Source: CAVRXQ01 sp963849105 (GTDB taxonomy: Bacteria > Actinomycetota > Acidimicrobiia > Acidimicrobiales > Bog-793). From it: DNA of 64,000 nt. The stretch is taken from NCBI GenBank assembly GCA_963849105.1, contig CAWKGD010000005.1:186001-250000 (forward strand), given 5' to 3'. Positions 18,221 to 26,322 of this stretch are shown here, one piece after another (the first letter of the stretch is position 1; the number at the start of each line of letters is the position of its first letter). The position numbers and the translations under genes are program-made. The notes beneath the pieces were generated by a model that saw only the letters and a list, made by a program, of their open reading frames with translations, did no database searches and was not told where the DNA came from.

Positions 18221-18987
18221 GTGCGATTCCGCGCCTCGCGGTGTTCAAGTTCGCGTCGTGCGACGGCTGCCAGCTCAGCCTGCTCGACTGCGAAGACGAG
18301 CTACTGGCTGTCGCTGAACGCGTTCAGATCGCGAAATTCACGGAGATGAGCAGCGCCGAGACCCCCGGGCACTACGACGTCTCACTCGTCGAAGGGTCGA
18401 TCACGACGCCAGAAGATGCCGGGCGCATCCGCGCGATCCGGGCGAACTCGACGACGCTGATCACGATCGGCGCCTGCGCGACGGCCGGCGGGATTCAGGC
18501 GTTGCGCAACTACGCCGACGTCGGCGACTTCATCTCGGCGATCTACGCACACCCGGAATACATCTCGACGCTCTCGCGGTCCCAACCGATCTCAGCGCTC
18601 GTTCCGGTGGACTTCGAACTCCATGGCTGCCCGATCGACAGGCACGAGCTCATCGAAGTGATCTCTGCGTGCCTCGCAAATAGACCACCGCGCATCGCGT
18701 CCTACAGCGTTTGCGAGCAGTGCAAGGCAAAGAACAACGTCTGCGTCCTCGTCGCGTACGGCACGCCGTGCCTCGGCCCCGTCACTCGCGCCGGATGCGG
18801 CGCGCTGTGCCCGTCGGTTGCTCGCGGCTGTTACGGCTGCTTCGGACCCGCCGAGAGCACAAACACCGTGTCACTGTCGCGGCGGTTCACCGAGCTCGGC
18901 GTCGACGATGCGCGCCTCGTGCGCTTGTACCGCACCTTCAACGCTGCAGCTCCCGCCTTCGAAGAGGAAGCGCGCCGACATGTCTGA
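18217..18987 (+). CDS. hydD: [NiFe] hydrogenase small subunit (group 3b, HydD-like)
   Basis: Binds the iron-sulfur clusters that connect the NiFe centre with the other electron carriers. The 256-residue product begins with the proximal-cluster ligands FASCDGCQLSLLDCE (Cys15, Cys18). It continues with VEGSITTPED, IGACATAGG, HGCPIDRHEL and the C-terminal cysteines CEQCKAKNNVC and CGALCPSVARGCYGCFGP. No twin-arginine signal is present, so the enzyme is cytoplasmic, as expected for group 3b. ATG at 18217 overlaps hydG. Confidence 0.93.
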   Translation: MSAIPRLAVFKFASCDGCQLSLLDCEDELLAVAERVQIAKFTEMSSAETPGHYDVSLVEGSITTPEDAGRIRAIRANSTTLITIGACATAGGIQALRNYADVGDFISAIYAHPEYISTLSRSQPISALVPVDFELHGCPIDRHELIEVISACLANRPPRIASYSVCEQCKAKNNVCVLVAYGTPCLGPVTRAGCGALCPSVARGCYGCFGPAESTNTVSLSRRFTELGVDDARLVRLYRTFNAAAPAFEEEARRHV

Positions 18988-20284
18988 TAAGTCCGCGCAG
19001 GACCGGGCGATCGACGTCCACGGACTCGCCCGCGTCGAGGGCGAAGGCTCCTTGCACGTGCGGATCGCAGACGGCGAGCTCGAATCGGTCGAGCTCGAGA
19101 TCTTCGAGCCGCCACGGTTCTTCGAAGCGTTCCTGCGCGGGCGCAGCTACGAGGAGCCTCCCGACATCACCGCCCGGATCTGCGGCATCTGTCCTGTCGC
19201 CTACCAGATGTCAGCCTGCAATGCCATCGAGGACGCGTGTGGAGTCATCGTGCCGCAGCAGATCACCAACCTGCGACGGCTCTTGTATTGCGGCGAGTGG
19301 ATCCAGAGCCACGCGTTGCACGTCTATCTCCTGCACGCGCCGGACTTTTTCGGGCTCGACGACGCCGTCGAGCTCGCCGCTGCGGACCGATCGTCGGTCG
19401 AGCGCGGGCTCAGGCTGAAAAAGACGGGTAACGCGATCATGGAGCGCGTCGGCGGTAGGGCGATCCACCCGGTCAACGTTCGCGTCGGTGGCTTTTACCG
19501 CGCCCCGGACGCCGCCGAGATCGCGGACCTTGCGCCGCTCCTTCGCGCGGCGCTCGACGACGCCCTCGCGACGGTCGAGTGGGTCTCCGGGTTCGACTTC
19601 CCGGAGGACTCCCACGACTACTTGTTCGTCTCGCTCGTCGACGAGGACGACTACCCGATCGAATCGGGAACCGTCCAATCCTCGGACGGCCTCAAACTTT
19701 CCCCCGACGCCTTTTTGGACATCGCGACCGAAGAACATGTCGCGCGTTCCAACGCGCTACACGCCCATCTGCGCGGGGGGGATACCTACCTGACCGGACC
19801 CCTCGCTCGCTACGCGCTGAACGCGGCGAAGCTGCCGCCGCAAGCCGCCGCGGCGGCTGAGCGCGCCGGACTGGGCGACGTCTGTCGCAACCCGTTCAAG
19901 AGCATCATCGTTCGCTCGGTCGAGATCGTCGCGGCGTGCGAGGAAGCGCTCCGCCTTGTCAGCAGCTACGCGCCGTTCGAACCGGCATCGGTCCCGGTCC
20001 GCCCTCGCGCCGGACACGGTGCAGGCGCGACCGAGGCACCGCGGGGTTTGCTCCTGCAGCGTTACGAGATCACCGCGGATGGCACGATCTCCGAGGCACG
20101 CATCGTGCCGCCGACCGCGCAAAACCAGGACGCGATCGAGGACGACCTCCGTCGCGTGATCTCCGCGCACCTCCAACTCGGCGACGACGAACTGCGGGAC
20201 CTGAGCGAACAGGCGGTACGGAACCACGACCCGTGCATCTCTTGTGCAGCTCACTTCCTCGACGTCGCCGTGGAACGCCGGTGA
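18980..20284 (+). CDS. hydA: [NiFe] hydrogenase large subunit (group 3b, HydA-like)
   Basis: Carries the NiFe(CN)2CO active site and interconverts H2 with protons and electrons. In 434 residues the N-terminal ligand motif is RICGICPVAYQMSAC (Cys68, Cys71) and the C-terminal motif DPCISCAAHF (Cys419, Cys422). RICGICPVAYQMSA is characteristic of the cytoplasmic NADP-linked group 3b. Ten residues follow the C-terminal HF; the maturation protease normally cuts after this His-type residue, which fits the protease gene immediately downstream. The ATG at 18980 overlaps hydD by eight bases. Confidence 0.94.
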   Translation: MSDKSAQDRAIDVHGLARVEGEGSLHVRIADGELESVELEIFEPPRFFEAFLRGRSYEEPPDITARICGICPVAYQMSACNAIEDACGVIVPQQITNLRRLLYCGEWIQSHALHVYLLHAPDFFGLDDAVELAAADRSSVERGLRLKKTGNAIMERVGGRAIHPVNVRVGGFYRAPDAAEIADLAPLLRAALDDALATVEWVSGFDFPEDSHDYLFVSLVDEDDYPIESGTVQSSDGLKLSPDAFLDIATEEHVARSNALHAHLRGGDTYLTGPLARYALNAAKLPPQAAAAAERAGLGDVCRNPFKSIIVRSVEIVAACEEALRLVSSYAPFEPASVPVRPRAGHGAGATEAPRGLLLQRYEITADGTISEARIVPPTAQNQDAIEDDLRRVISAHLQLGDDELRDLSEQAVRNHDPCISCAAHFLDVAVERR

Positions 20285-20736
20285 ACGGTGAGGTCGTCGT
20301 CGCGGGCATCGGGAATGCCTTCCGCGGCGACGACGGGGTCGGACCCGCCGTCGCGGCGCTCGTCGCCGAACACTCCGGCGCACGCGACATTGGCCCGATC
20401 TCCGAACCGCTCGACCTGCTCGGACGCTTCTCTGGCGCGTCCCTCGCGGTGCTCGTCGACGCGACGCGCTCGGGGGCCGAGCCGGGATCGATCCGCGTCA
20501 TCGAGCTCGATGAAGTCGAGGACTTCCCCGCCTCCTCGACGCACGCCCTCGGGCTGCGGAGAGTCTGTCAACTCGCCTCGGCGCTCGGCGAAGCGCCGGG
20601 TCGCGTCATCGTCGTCGGCGTCGAGGGCGAGGACTTCTCCGACGGCGAGCACTTGAGTGCGCCCGTTGCAAACGCCGTTCGCCGTGCCGCTTCAAAGGTC
20701 GGCGGGGTCATCGCGGCATGGCGGGAGAACGCCTGA
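20281..20736 (+). CDS. Hydrogenase maturation protease (HyaD/HycI family)
   Basis: Endopeptidase that removes the C-terminal tail of the large subunit after nickel insertion. The 151 residues start VNGEVVVAGIGNAFRGDDGVGPAVA, with the nickel-contacting Glu/Asp replaced or shifted in the GIGNxFRxDDGVG motif typical of the family. LVDATRSGAEPGSIRVIELDE follows, containing the second acidic metal ligand, and THALGL the His. GTG start at 20281 gives a GTGA overlap with hydA, so it should be made together with its substrate. Confidence 0.87.
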   Translation: MNGEVVVAGIGNAFRGDDGVGPAVAALVAEHSGARDIGPISEPLDLLGRFSGASLAVLVDATRSGAEPGSIRVIELDEVEDFPASSTHALGLRRVCQLASALGEAPGRVIVVGVEGEDFSDGEHLSAPVANAVRRAASKVGGVIAAWRENA

Positions 20737-21011
20737 TGTGTTCCAGTCGCTATTTCCATGTGGTCGAGGTCCTCGCCGACATCGCCGTGATCGCCGAGGA
20801 CGTCGACCGCAATCGACACCGCCTCTCGCTCATCGCCTACGAGGGCCCGTTACCGGCGCCCGGTAGCTGGGTCGTCGCCCACTCTGGTTACGCGCTCGCA
20901 CCGGTCGCATCAGAAGAAGCCGAGCTTGCGATGGATGAGCTCCGCCGGTTCGACGGCGCGGTCGACGAGGTGGGTCGAACAGCAGTCACGACATCGATGG
21001 AGGGGTCATGA
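20736..21011 (+). CDS. HypC/HupF-like hydrogenase assembly chaperone (divergent)
   Basis: Short protein of 91 residues beginning Met-Cys; an N-terminal Cys is the essential residue of HypC, which holds the Fe(CN)2CO unit with HypD and delivers it to the large subunit. The middle (EGPLPAPGSWVVAHSGYALAPVASEEAE) matches the HypC pattern of a small beta-barrel ending in VHVGFAL-like sequence. The MCLxxP start of classic HypC is altered to MCSSRYFHV, so the assignment is moderately secure. The other Hyp genes (A, B, D, E, F) are not in this window. Start overlaps the protease stop (TGATG). Confidence 0.7.
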   Translation: MCSSRYFHVVEVLADIAVIAEDVDRNRHRLSLIAYEGPLPAPGSWVVAHSGYALAPVASEEAELAMDELRRFDGAVDEVGRTAVTTSMEGS

Positions 21012-21952
21012 TGGCGAGCCGTTTCAGAAAAGGGTGGACTTCGGGGCTTGTCTTCGCGGGCGTGACGGCGGCCGTCAGCGGGGTGTCGGTATTCGTGAAC
21101 AGCTATGGCGTTCGCTCGGTGACGAGCGCCGCCGTCTACACGACCGGAAAGAACCTCTTCGCCGCGGTTCTCCTCGTCGCGTTCGCACTCGTCGCTCGCT
21201 CGACGCGACTGTTCGCGCGGCCCGCGCCGGCTGAGTCGAAGCGTCAGGCACTTACCGGCGTTTGGCGGCTCGCCGCACTCGGTTACGTCGCGATCATCGG
21301 CGGTGGCGTCGCGTTCATCATGTTTTTCGACGGACTCGCGCGCACGGCTGCCGTGCCCGCGGCGTTCTTGCACGACACGCTCGTCGTCTGGGTCACCATC
21401 ATCGCCTGGCCGGCGCTTCGCGAGCGCCTGTCGAAATGGAACGTCATCGCGATCGCCATATTGGTCGTCGGCCTCGTCGCGTCGAGCGGCGGTGTCGGGT
21501 CGCTCGTCGTGAACTCCGGCAACGCCCTCATCCTCGGGGCGACGGTGCTTTGGGGCCTCGAGACCGTGGTCATCAAAAAGACGCTCGCGGGCTCCGACCC
21601 GGCAAACCTCGGCGTCGTCCGCATGGTGGGCGGGTTCGCGGTGCTCATCGCCTACCTCGCGATCACCGGCCAATTCGGCGCGCTCCTCGCGCTCGACGCC
21701 AACGCGCTGCGGTGGGTGATCCTCACCGGTGTGCTGCTCGGGACGTACGTCGCGAGCTGGATGGTGGCTCTTTCGCGTGCCCGTGCCATCGATGTCACCT
21801 CGATCCTCGTTTCGAGCGCGATCGTCACCGCCGTCCTGCAAGCGGTCGTCCAACACAAGAACCTCCAGCCCGAGGCGTGGGGCCTCGCCCTCATCGCGGC
21901 CGGATCCCTGGCGGTGGTCGTGTCGGCGAGAAGGAAGGTGGCGTACACGTGA
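21008..21952 (+). CDS. EamA/DMT-family transporter
   Basis: Polytopic membrane protein of 314 residues with about ten helices arranged as two EamA repeats (first near 10-150, second near 165-305), as in drug/metabolite transporters. The substrate cannot be told from sequence. Its start overlaps the hypC-like stop by four bases and its own stop overlaps the DUF6390 start as GTGA, so it is a true member of the hydrogenase operon. Nickel or cofactor export/import would be attractive but is speculation. Confidence 0.8.
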   Translation: MMASRFRKGWTSGLVFAGVTAAVSGVSVFVNSYGVRSVTSAAVYTTGKNLFAAVLLVAFALVARSTRLFARPAPAESKRQALTGVWRLAALGYVAIIGGGVAFIMFFDGLARTAAVPAAFLHDTLVVWVTIIAWPALRERLSKWNVIAIAILVVGLVASSGGVGSLVVNSGNALILGATVLWGLETVVIKKTLAGSDPANLGVVRMVGGFAVLIAYLAITGQFGALLALDANALRWVILTGVLLGTYVASWMVALSRARAIDVTSILVSSAIVTAVLQAVVQHKNLQPEAWGLALIAAGSLAVVVSARRKVAYT

Positions 21953-22719
21953 TCGAGGGTGCCGTGCTCTTCGCGCGCTACGCGTACCCGCCGAACAGGC
22001 TCGGTTACTGCGGGCCGAGTGACCCGCTCTCGCTCGGCGGCGCTCTCGAAGAGCGCGACGTCGCGGACCTGTCGCTGCTCGCGCGGCAGTTCGACGGCGC
22101 CTGGCCGTACCTGCAGCTCATCGCGGGCTGCAACGGCATCGCCGATCCCCTCGACGCACGAGTCGTCGAGGCGTACTGGGTTGGTAACGAACTGCTCCAT
22201 AAGGTTCCGAAACAGGCGATGTTGAGCTCGCTCGACGAGCGTTTCGCGAAGAGATCGGGGTCGACGTTCGCGAACGTCGCGAACGCGGTGCCGCTCGGCG
22301 GTGTGCCCCACCACAGCTTCCACGTGTTCGCCGTCTATCCGTGGCTCGGTCTCTTGCGCTCGGGAAGGCGCGGTCCCGCGCTCGACGTCATCGACCAGTG
22401 CCGCGTGCGTTGGGCTCGCGTCGTATCCGTCGGCGCCGACACCGCGCTCGTGCGCACGCCGACGCTGGCATTCGAAGACGACCGACTCGTCCTCGCCGGT
22501 GAACACGAGGTGAGCGCCCGCCGCTTCGCGCCTGCCGACGGCCAGCCTCCCGACCTCCAGTCCGGCGACCTCGTCTCGCTGCACTGGGACTGGATCTGCG
22601 AGAAGCTCTCGCCGAGGCGCGCCCGTCGGCTCATCGGGTACACGATCGAGAACCTCGACGCGGTCAACGCACTGCCGGTGCCCGGTCCGGCGTGCGCGGC
22701 GTCGGTATCAGGCGGATGA
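21949..22719 (+). CDS. DUF6390-family hydrogenase-associated protein
   Basis: A 256-residue soluble protein beginning VIEGAVLFARYAYPPNRLGYCGPSD. To my knowledge this is the DUF6390 family, usually found next to [NiFe] hydrogenase genes; no biochemical function is established. It has a conserved FARYAYPPNxLGYCGP start, a PHHSFHVFAVYPWLGLLRSG middle and a SLHWDWICEKLSP C-terminal block. The His and Cys residues could bind metal. GTG start at 21949 overlaps the transporter gene. It is the last gene of the hydrogenase operon. Confidence 0.75.
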   Translation: MIEGAVLFARYAYPPNRLGYCGPSDPLSLGGALEERDVADLSLLARQFDGAWPYLQLIAGCNGIADPLDARVVEAYWVGNELLHKVPKQAMLSSLDERFAKRSGSTFANVANAVPLGGVPHHSFHVFAVYPWLGLLRSGRRGPALDVIDQCRVRWARVVSVGADTALVRTPTLAFEDDRLVLAGEHEVSARRFAPADGQPPDLQSGDLVSLHWDWICEKLSPRRARRLIGYTIENLDAVNALPVPGPACAASVSGG

Positions 22720-22723
22720 CCGA

Positions 22724-22752
22724 TCGGGGACCGCGAAGGTTGCGCTCCCCGA
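22724..22752. terminator. Hairpin between convergent genes
   Basis: TCGGGGA (22724-22730) and its perfect complement (22746-22752) enclose a 15-base loop and fill the 33-base gap between the DUF6390 stop and the stop of the opposing SDR gene. Such a structure could end transcription in both directions; no T-run is present. Confidence 0.4.
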
Positions 22753-23553
22753 CTATCTCGGCAGGCGGCGCCAGAACGACCGCGGTACGTGTGGCACGAC
22801 CGGCATCACGTAGCGCAGCCCCTGTGGCACCCAGACCACATCGTCACCGGCGTCGATTCCCTCGACAACAGCGCGCCCGACCTCCTCGGCCGTCGTCGAC
22901 ATCGGCATCGGGGGCATCCCAGCGGTCATCTTCGTCCGGACGAATCCCGGGCGGACGATCGTCACGCCGATCCCCGAACCCTCAAGCGCATCGGCGAGTC
23001 CCTGGCTGAAGCCGTCGAGTCCTGCCTTGCTCGCGCCATAGACAAAGTTCACGCGACGCACCCGGATCGCGGCGGCCGTCGAGAACACGACGATCCGCCC
23101 GCTGCGCTGGCGGCGCATCTGCTGGGCGAACGCGGTGAGCGCCGAGGCGAGACCGGTGAAATTCGTCGTGATCTCGGCGGCGACCCGCTTCGGCGTCAGA
23201 TCGTCGAGCTCACTCGAACTGAGGACCCCGGTCGCGACGAGCAAGAGATCGATCGTCCCCAGGCGTTCCGCGACGGAAGTCGCCAGTTCCTCGTGCGTGT
23301 CGGTCTTCGTCGCGTCGAACGCCGCGGTCTCCACATTTTTGACGCCGAGCCCACGCAGCTCCTCGGCGACATGTTCGAGCGCAGCGGGGTGACGACCCGC
23401 GAGCACCACATCGTCGATTCCTCTAGGCGCCATCGCTCGCAACACCGCTCGGGCGAGATCCGAACTCCCGCCGAGAACGACGATCCGTCGAGGAGACGCG
23501 GCGGGGCTCTCAACGACTCGATGCGTTTGTCCTCTTAGCCGGTCGCGCAACAC
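22753..23553 (-). CDS. SDR-family oxidoreductase, DprE2-like
   Basis: Short-chain dehydrogenase of 266 residues. It has the cofactor loop VVLGGSSDLARAVLRAM near 26-42 in place of the usual TGxxxGxG, a Ser in the FSTAAAIRVRR strand, and the catalytic YGASKAGLDGFSQGLADAL. This glycine-loop variant and the KAGLDGF helix resemble DprE2, which reduces the keto form of decaprenylphosphoryl-ribose to the arabinose precursor of cell-wall arabinan. The DprE1 oxidase gene is not seen nearby, so the substrate remains open. Divergent from the small membrane gene at 23565. Confidence 0.72.
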   Translation of the reverse strand: MLRDRLRGQTHRVVESPAASPRRIVVLGGSSDLARAVLRAMAPRGIDDVVLAGRHPAALEHVAEELRGLGVKNVETAAFDATKTDTHEELATSVAERLGTIDLLLVATGVLSSSELDDLTPKRVAAEITTNFTGLASALTAFAQQMRRQRSGRIVVFSTAAAIRVRRVNFVYGASKAGLDGFSQGLADALEGSGIGVTIVRPGFVRTKMTAGMPPMPMSTTAEEVGRAVVEGIDAGDDVVWVPQGLRYVMPVVPHVPRSFWRRLPR

Positions 23554-23564
23554 TCGCGGCCATC

Positions 23565-24029
23565 ATGTCCGATCCGGAGGGCCCGCGCTCACGGGTCGGA
23601 AAGCGCGTCGAGACGGCGACGCCACGTCAGACTGGGTTCGTGCGCGTCGGTTTCGGCCTTGTTGGGATCGCGCTGGCGGTCGCCGCGTCGCAGACGCGCG
23701 TCTTCACCGCCGGGGCGGACGTGGTGACCGCCATTGCGTTGGTCTTGTTCGTCGCACTGATCACCTATCGCTTCAGAGTCACGGCCGAAAACGGCTACCC
23801 GTCCTCGAGCTTGACAGTCTCAAGCCGAGCGTCGGCGAGGTCGATCATCGTCTGGGCCGGACTCGCGGCGTGCACGCTCGGGTTCGAGCTCCTCAATTAC
23901 GCCGAGTTGCCGCGGCGAGCCCACCCGACGCTGAGCTCGGCTCTCACCGTGCTCGCCACCCATTCCGTCTCGAGGGGGGTGGCCTTTCTCGCCTGGCTCG
24001 CTCTCGGCGTCTGGATCGCGCTGGTATGA
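23565..24029 (+). CDS. Hypothetical membrane protein with four helices
   Basis: Not recognised. The 154 residues have a polar N-terminus of about 25 and four hydrophobic segments (about 27-47, 52-70, 90-112 and 130-152). The ATG at 23565 lies 11 bases from the divergent SDR start. It overlaps the next gene by four bases (ATGA), so the two small membrane proteins probably work together. The second is a DUF6186 protein, a family often paired with such a four-helix partner in actinobacteria as far as I recall. Confidence 0.65.
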   Translation: MSDPEGPRSRVGKRVETATPRQTGFVRVGFGLVGIALAVAASQTRVFTAGADVVTAIALVLFVALITYRFRVTAENGYPSSSLTVSSRASARSIIVWAGLAACTLGFELLNYAELPRRAHPTLSSALTVLATHSVSRGVAFLAWLALGVWIALV

Positions 24030-24226
24030 CGTCGCGGGAGGTCACGATCGCGATCTGGATCGCCATCGCCGCCTTGGTCGTCGGTTTCGAGGTGCTGGCG
24101 TGGACGACATGTCGGCTCATCGCGCCGGTTGCAGCCGTGGCCCGGCTCGCAGTACGACCGGTCGTCGGCCGCGTGGTCGTCTCGCTCGGTTGGATGTGGC
24201 TCGGCTGGCACGTCTTTGCCCGCTAG
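24026..24226 (+). CDS. DUF6186-like small membrane protein
   Basis: A 66-residue protein with two hydrophobic helices (about 7-27 and 48-64). The N-terminus TSREVTIAIWIAIAALVVGFEVLA and C-terminus LGWMWLGWHVFAR match what I recall of the DUF6186 family; function unknown. The stop codon TAG shares the palindrome CTAG with the stop of the convergent lipoate ligase gene. Confidence 0.68.
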   Translation: MTSREVTIAIWIAIAALVVGFEVLAWTTCRLIAPVAAVARLAVRPVVGRVVVSLGWMWLGWHVFAR

Positions 24227-24981
24227 CAACCTCCGACGAGCGCCCTCTCGAGCGCGCCCTCGAGGACGTCGGCGCTGACGGCGACCGCACCGATTCTTGA
24301 TTCGAGTTCTGACGCAAGCGCCGGACGGTCCTCCTCCTCGAGCACGAGCAAGTCCGAGAGGACTCGTTGCGCGTTGTGGAGAAGCGCCATCGTGAAGAAC
24401 CATGCGCCGCTGCGATCACGGCGCTGGGAGACGCCGACAACCTTGTCTCCGCCAATCGTGACCTCGCCAGGGCCGAGACCCAAAAAACAGACAGAACGCG
24501 AGAACCGAGTCGGCGCGAATGCTCGGATCGGTTCGACCGATGCTTCAGAAACCGCGCTCGAGACGAGCGCGGTCGACCAGAGATCGGCGACGAAGCACGC
24601 GGCACGGGCGACGTCGCCGTCGTGGAGCGGGTCGTCACGGGGAACGAACAGATCGACCCACACCTGGGCCGCCGGCGCGACGACGACCGCGCCGCCACCG
24701 CTTCGCCGCTTGACGAGCTCGAAACCGTGACCGAGGCGTCGTTGATCGTCGATCTCAGCGGGACTCTGAGTGCTGCCGAGAACGATCGCCGACGCCGTCG
24801 GTCGACAGAAGCGGGCGAGCCGACGCGCGGCGAGCTCGGGCTGTGTTGAGACGAGTTCTTCTGGGGGCCCGATGCGACGAGAAACCGACCACCCGCCGCG
24901 CCACTCGGGCGCGTCTTTCAACGGAGAGATGCCGCTCAGACTGCGACGCGACCGAGGGAGGGCGACACGTACTGCTCCCAT
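24223..24981 (-). CDS. Lipoate/biotin protein ligase-family protein (LplA-like)
   Basis: The 252 residues show the catalytic fold of the BPL/LplA/LipB family: KRRSGGGAVVVAP near 95 matches the substrate loop RRxSGGGxV, and GGDKVVGVSQRRDRSGAWFF carries the conserved lysine in the KxxGxxQxR motif. It should attach lipoate or octanoate to carrier lysines, or belong to the inactive relatives. No dihydrolipoyl enzyme genes are nearby. The only plausible start is the ATG at 24981, which puts about 30 extra residues before the fold and overlaps the HNH gene by 46 bases. Confidence 0.75.
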   Translation of the reverse strand: MGAVRVALPRSRRSLSGISPLKDAPEWRGGWSVSRRIGPPEELVSTQPELAARRLARFCRPTASAIVLGSTQSPAEIDDQRRLGHGFELVKRRSGGGAVVVAPAAQVWVDLFVPRDDPLHDGDVARAACFVADLWSTALVSSAVSEASVEPIRAFAPTRFSRSVCFLGLGPGEVTIGGDKVVGVSQRRDRSGAWFFTMALLHNAQRVLSDLLVLEEEDRPALASELESRIGAVAVSADVLEGALERALVGGC

Positions 24982-25451
24982 TCCGAGCGGAACTCCCCGC
25001 TAGCGGCGAGAAGCCACACCCGCGACCGAGGCGCTCTCGGGGCTCGCCGCAATCTGAGCGCCGTCTCTTCCAAGAGCCGGTCCTCTTTCAACGAGTTGCA
25101 GCGCCGACAGGCGGCGACGACGTTCTCCCAGATGTGCTTGCCGCCGCGACTCTTCGGGCGCACGTGATCGATGTTCTCCGCCTGATTCCCGCAGTACTGA
25201 CAGCGGTGGCCGTCACGCGCGAAGACCGATCGGCGGGAGATCGCGATCCGAGTCTGGTGCGGGACGTGGATGAAGTGCGCGAGCCGGATCACCGAAGGCT
25301 CCGCGAACGCCACCTTCTCTGAGCGGTAGTGACGACCGGTGTCGTGGATCAACTCAGCCTTCTCGTTGATCACGAGGATGAGGGCACGTCGGGACGACAC
25401 GACGCAGAGCGGTTCAAAAGTCGCGTTGAGCACCAAGGACCGGCCGTTCAC
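24936..25451 (-). CDS. HNH endonuclease family protein
   Basis: Protein of 171 residues with the start SLVLNATFEPLCVVSSRRALILVINEKAEL common to a widespread actinobacterial chromosomal HNH family. The zinc-binding HNH motif is FARDGHRCQYCGN..IDHVRPKSRGGKHIWENVVAACRRCNSLK: CxxC, DHV, and CxxC. Its cellular role is unsettled; it is a conserved single-copy gene rather than a mobile-element nuclease. Located between the lipoate-ligase gene and a small conserved hypothetical. Confidence 0.85.
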   Translation of the reverse strand: MNGRSLVLNATFEPLCVVSSRRALILVINEKAELIHDTGRHYRSEKVAFAEPSVIRLAHFIHVPHQTRIAISRRSVFARDGHRCQYCGNQAENIDHVRPKSRGGKHIWENVVAACRRCNSLKEDRLLEETALRLRRAPRAPRSRVWLLAASGEFRSEWEQYVSPSLGRVAV

Positions 25452-25502
25452 GACTGGTCCGATCGCCGTCCCGGACTTCCGCCCTCCGTCATCTCGGCGA
25501 GG

Positions 25503-25787
25503 CTATCGCGCGGATCTTTCGCACAGGCGTAACGCGCGGCGTCGTGATCGCATCGTGCACGCCCAATCGAGATAGTCGCTCATGTCCTGGGACGACGGGT
25601 GCGCCTTCGGGTCTCCATACGCCGTTTCGAGGCGGAAGGCGATCCAGCTCCGGTCCGGAATCGGCAGCGGGGGCCACCGTCGCCACCACCGCGTCGGCAC
25701 GAGGCTGAATCCGGTGCGCAGCGCGATGGAAAGCAACTTCGGTCGCCTGAGCACGCTCACAAAGACGGCGCGCGTGACCCCGATCAC
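25503..25787 (-). CDS. Small conserved hypothetical protein
   Basis: About 94 residues from a GTG at 25787. The aromatic-rich centre (TRWWRRWPPLPIPDRSWIAFRLETAYGD) followed by SDYLDWACTM resembles a short actinobacterial protein I have seen next to HNH and DUF3040 genes, but no function is known. No signal peptide or membrane helix is obvious, although the N-terminal 28 residues are moderately hydrophobic. The start is uncertain because no good ribosome site is visible. Confidence 0.6.
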   Translation of the reverse strand: MIGVTRAVFVSVLRRPKLLSIALRTGFSLVPTRWWRRWPPLPIPDRSWIAFRLETAYGDPKAHPSSQDMSDYLDWACTMRSRRRALRLCERSAR

Positions 25788-25815
25788 GGCTTGGGGCTGA
25801 TCGTGACCTTGCGGC

Positions 25816-26187
25816 TCAGCGGTCGCGACCGAAGCGCGAGCGCAACCTCTTGCCGATCAGTGCGAACTCCTCGCCGAATCCGGTTGTCTTACCGGCACGA
25901 CGGGCGGCGTCTCCGCGACCGCTGGAATGGCGCGCCGAGCGCTCGAACATCAGCGCGGCGAACAGCATGACGAGGAACCCGAAGACGGCGATGACCGTCG
26001 AGGATCGGAACGCAACGAGCAGCACGACGAACCCGATGATGAAGATGAGGACCGACCAGCGCATCGAGCGCCCGGTTAGCGAATGGCGTGCCCTCGCCTC
26101 GACCCGTCCGCGAAATCCCGGGTCGTGCTCGTAGAGCTTCTGCTCCATCTCGTGGAGAATCCGCTGCTCTTCCTCCGAAAGCGGCAC
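25816..26187 (-). CDS. DUF3040 membrane protein
   Basis: A 123-residue protein of the DUF3040 family, common in actinobacteria and of unknown function. The N-terminal VPLSEEEQRILHEMEQKLYEHDPGF is the family signature; two adjacent helices follow (about 45-62 and 66-82), then a basic tail. The GTG at 26187 is preceded by GGGAGGA. An upstream ATG at 26298 would add a non-conserved segment and is rejected. In other actinobacteria DUF3040 genes often lie close to mraZ or dinB; here it is next to dinB. Confidence 0.82.
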   Translation of the reverse strand: MPLSEEEQRILHEMEQKLYEHDPGFRGRVEARARHSLTGRSMRWSVLIFIIGFVVLLVAFRSSTVIAVFGFLVMLFAALMFERSARHSSGRGDAARRAGKTTGFGEEFALIGKRLRSRFGRDR

Positions 26188-26322
26188 CGATCCTCCCGAA
26201 TCCGCCCCCAGCTCCCGCCGGACTCCGGCGGGTACTGCGCAATGCACGCTATCTCCCGCCTCTGCCGGCGAGGTACGCGTCAATTGTCGCACGCGCATTC
26301 AAAGCCAACAACGGACGACCGC

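Noticed and set aside
24936..25451. HNH nuclease as sign of a mobile element or restriction system
   Set aside because: The VLNATFEPL family is a chromosomal conserved gene in actinobacteria; no methylase, integrase or repeats are nearby.
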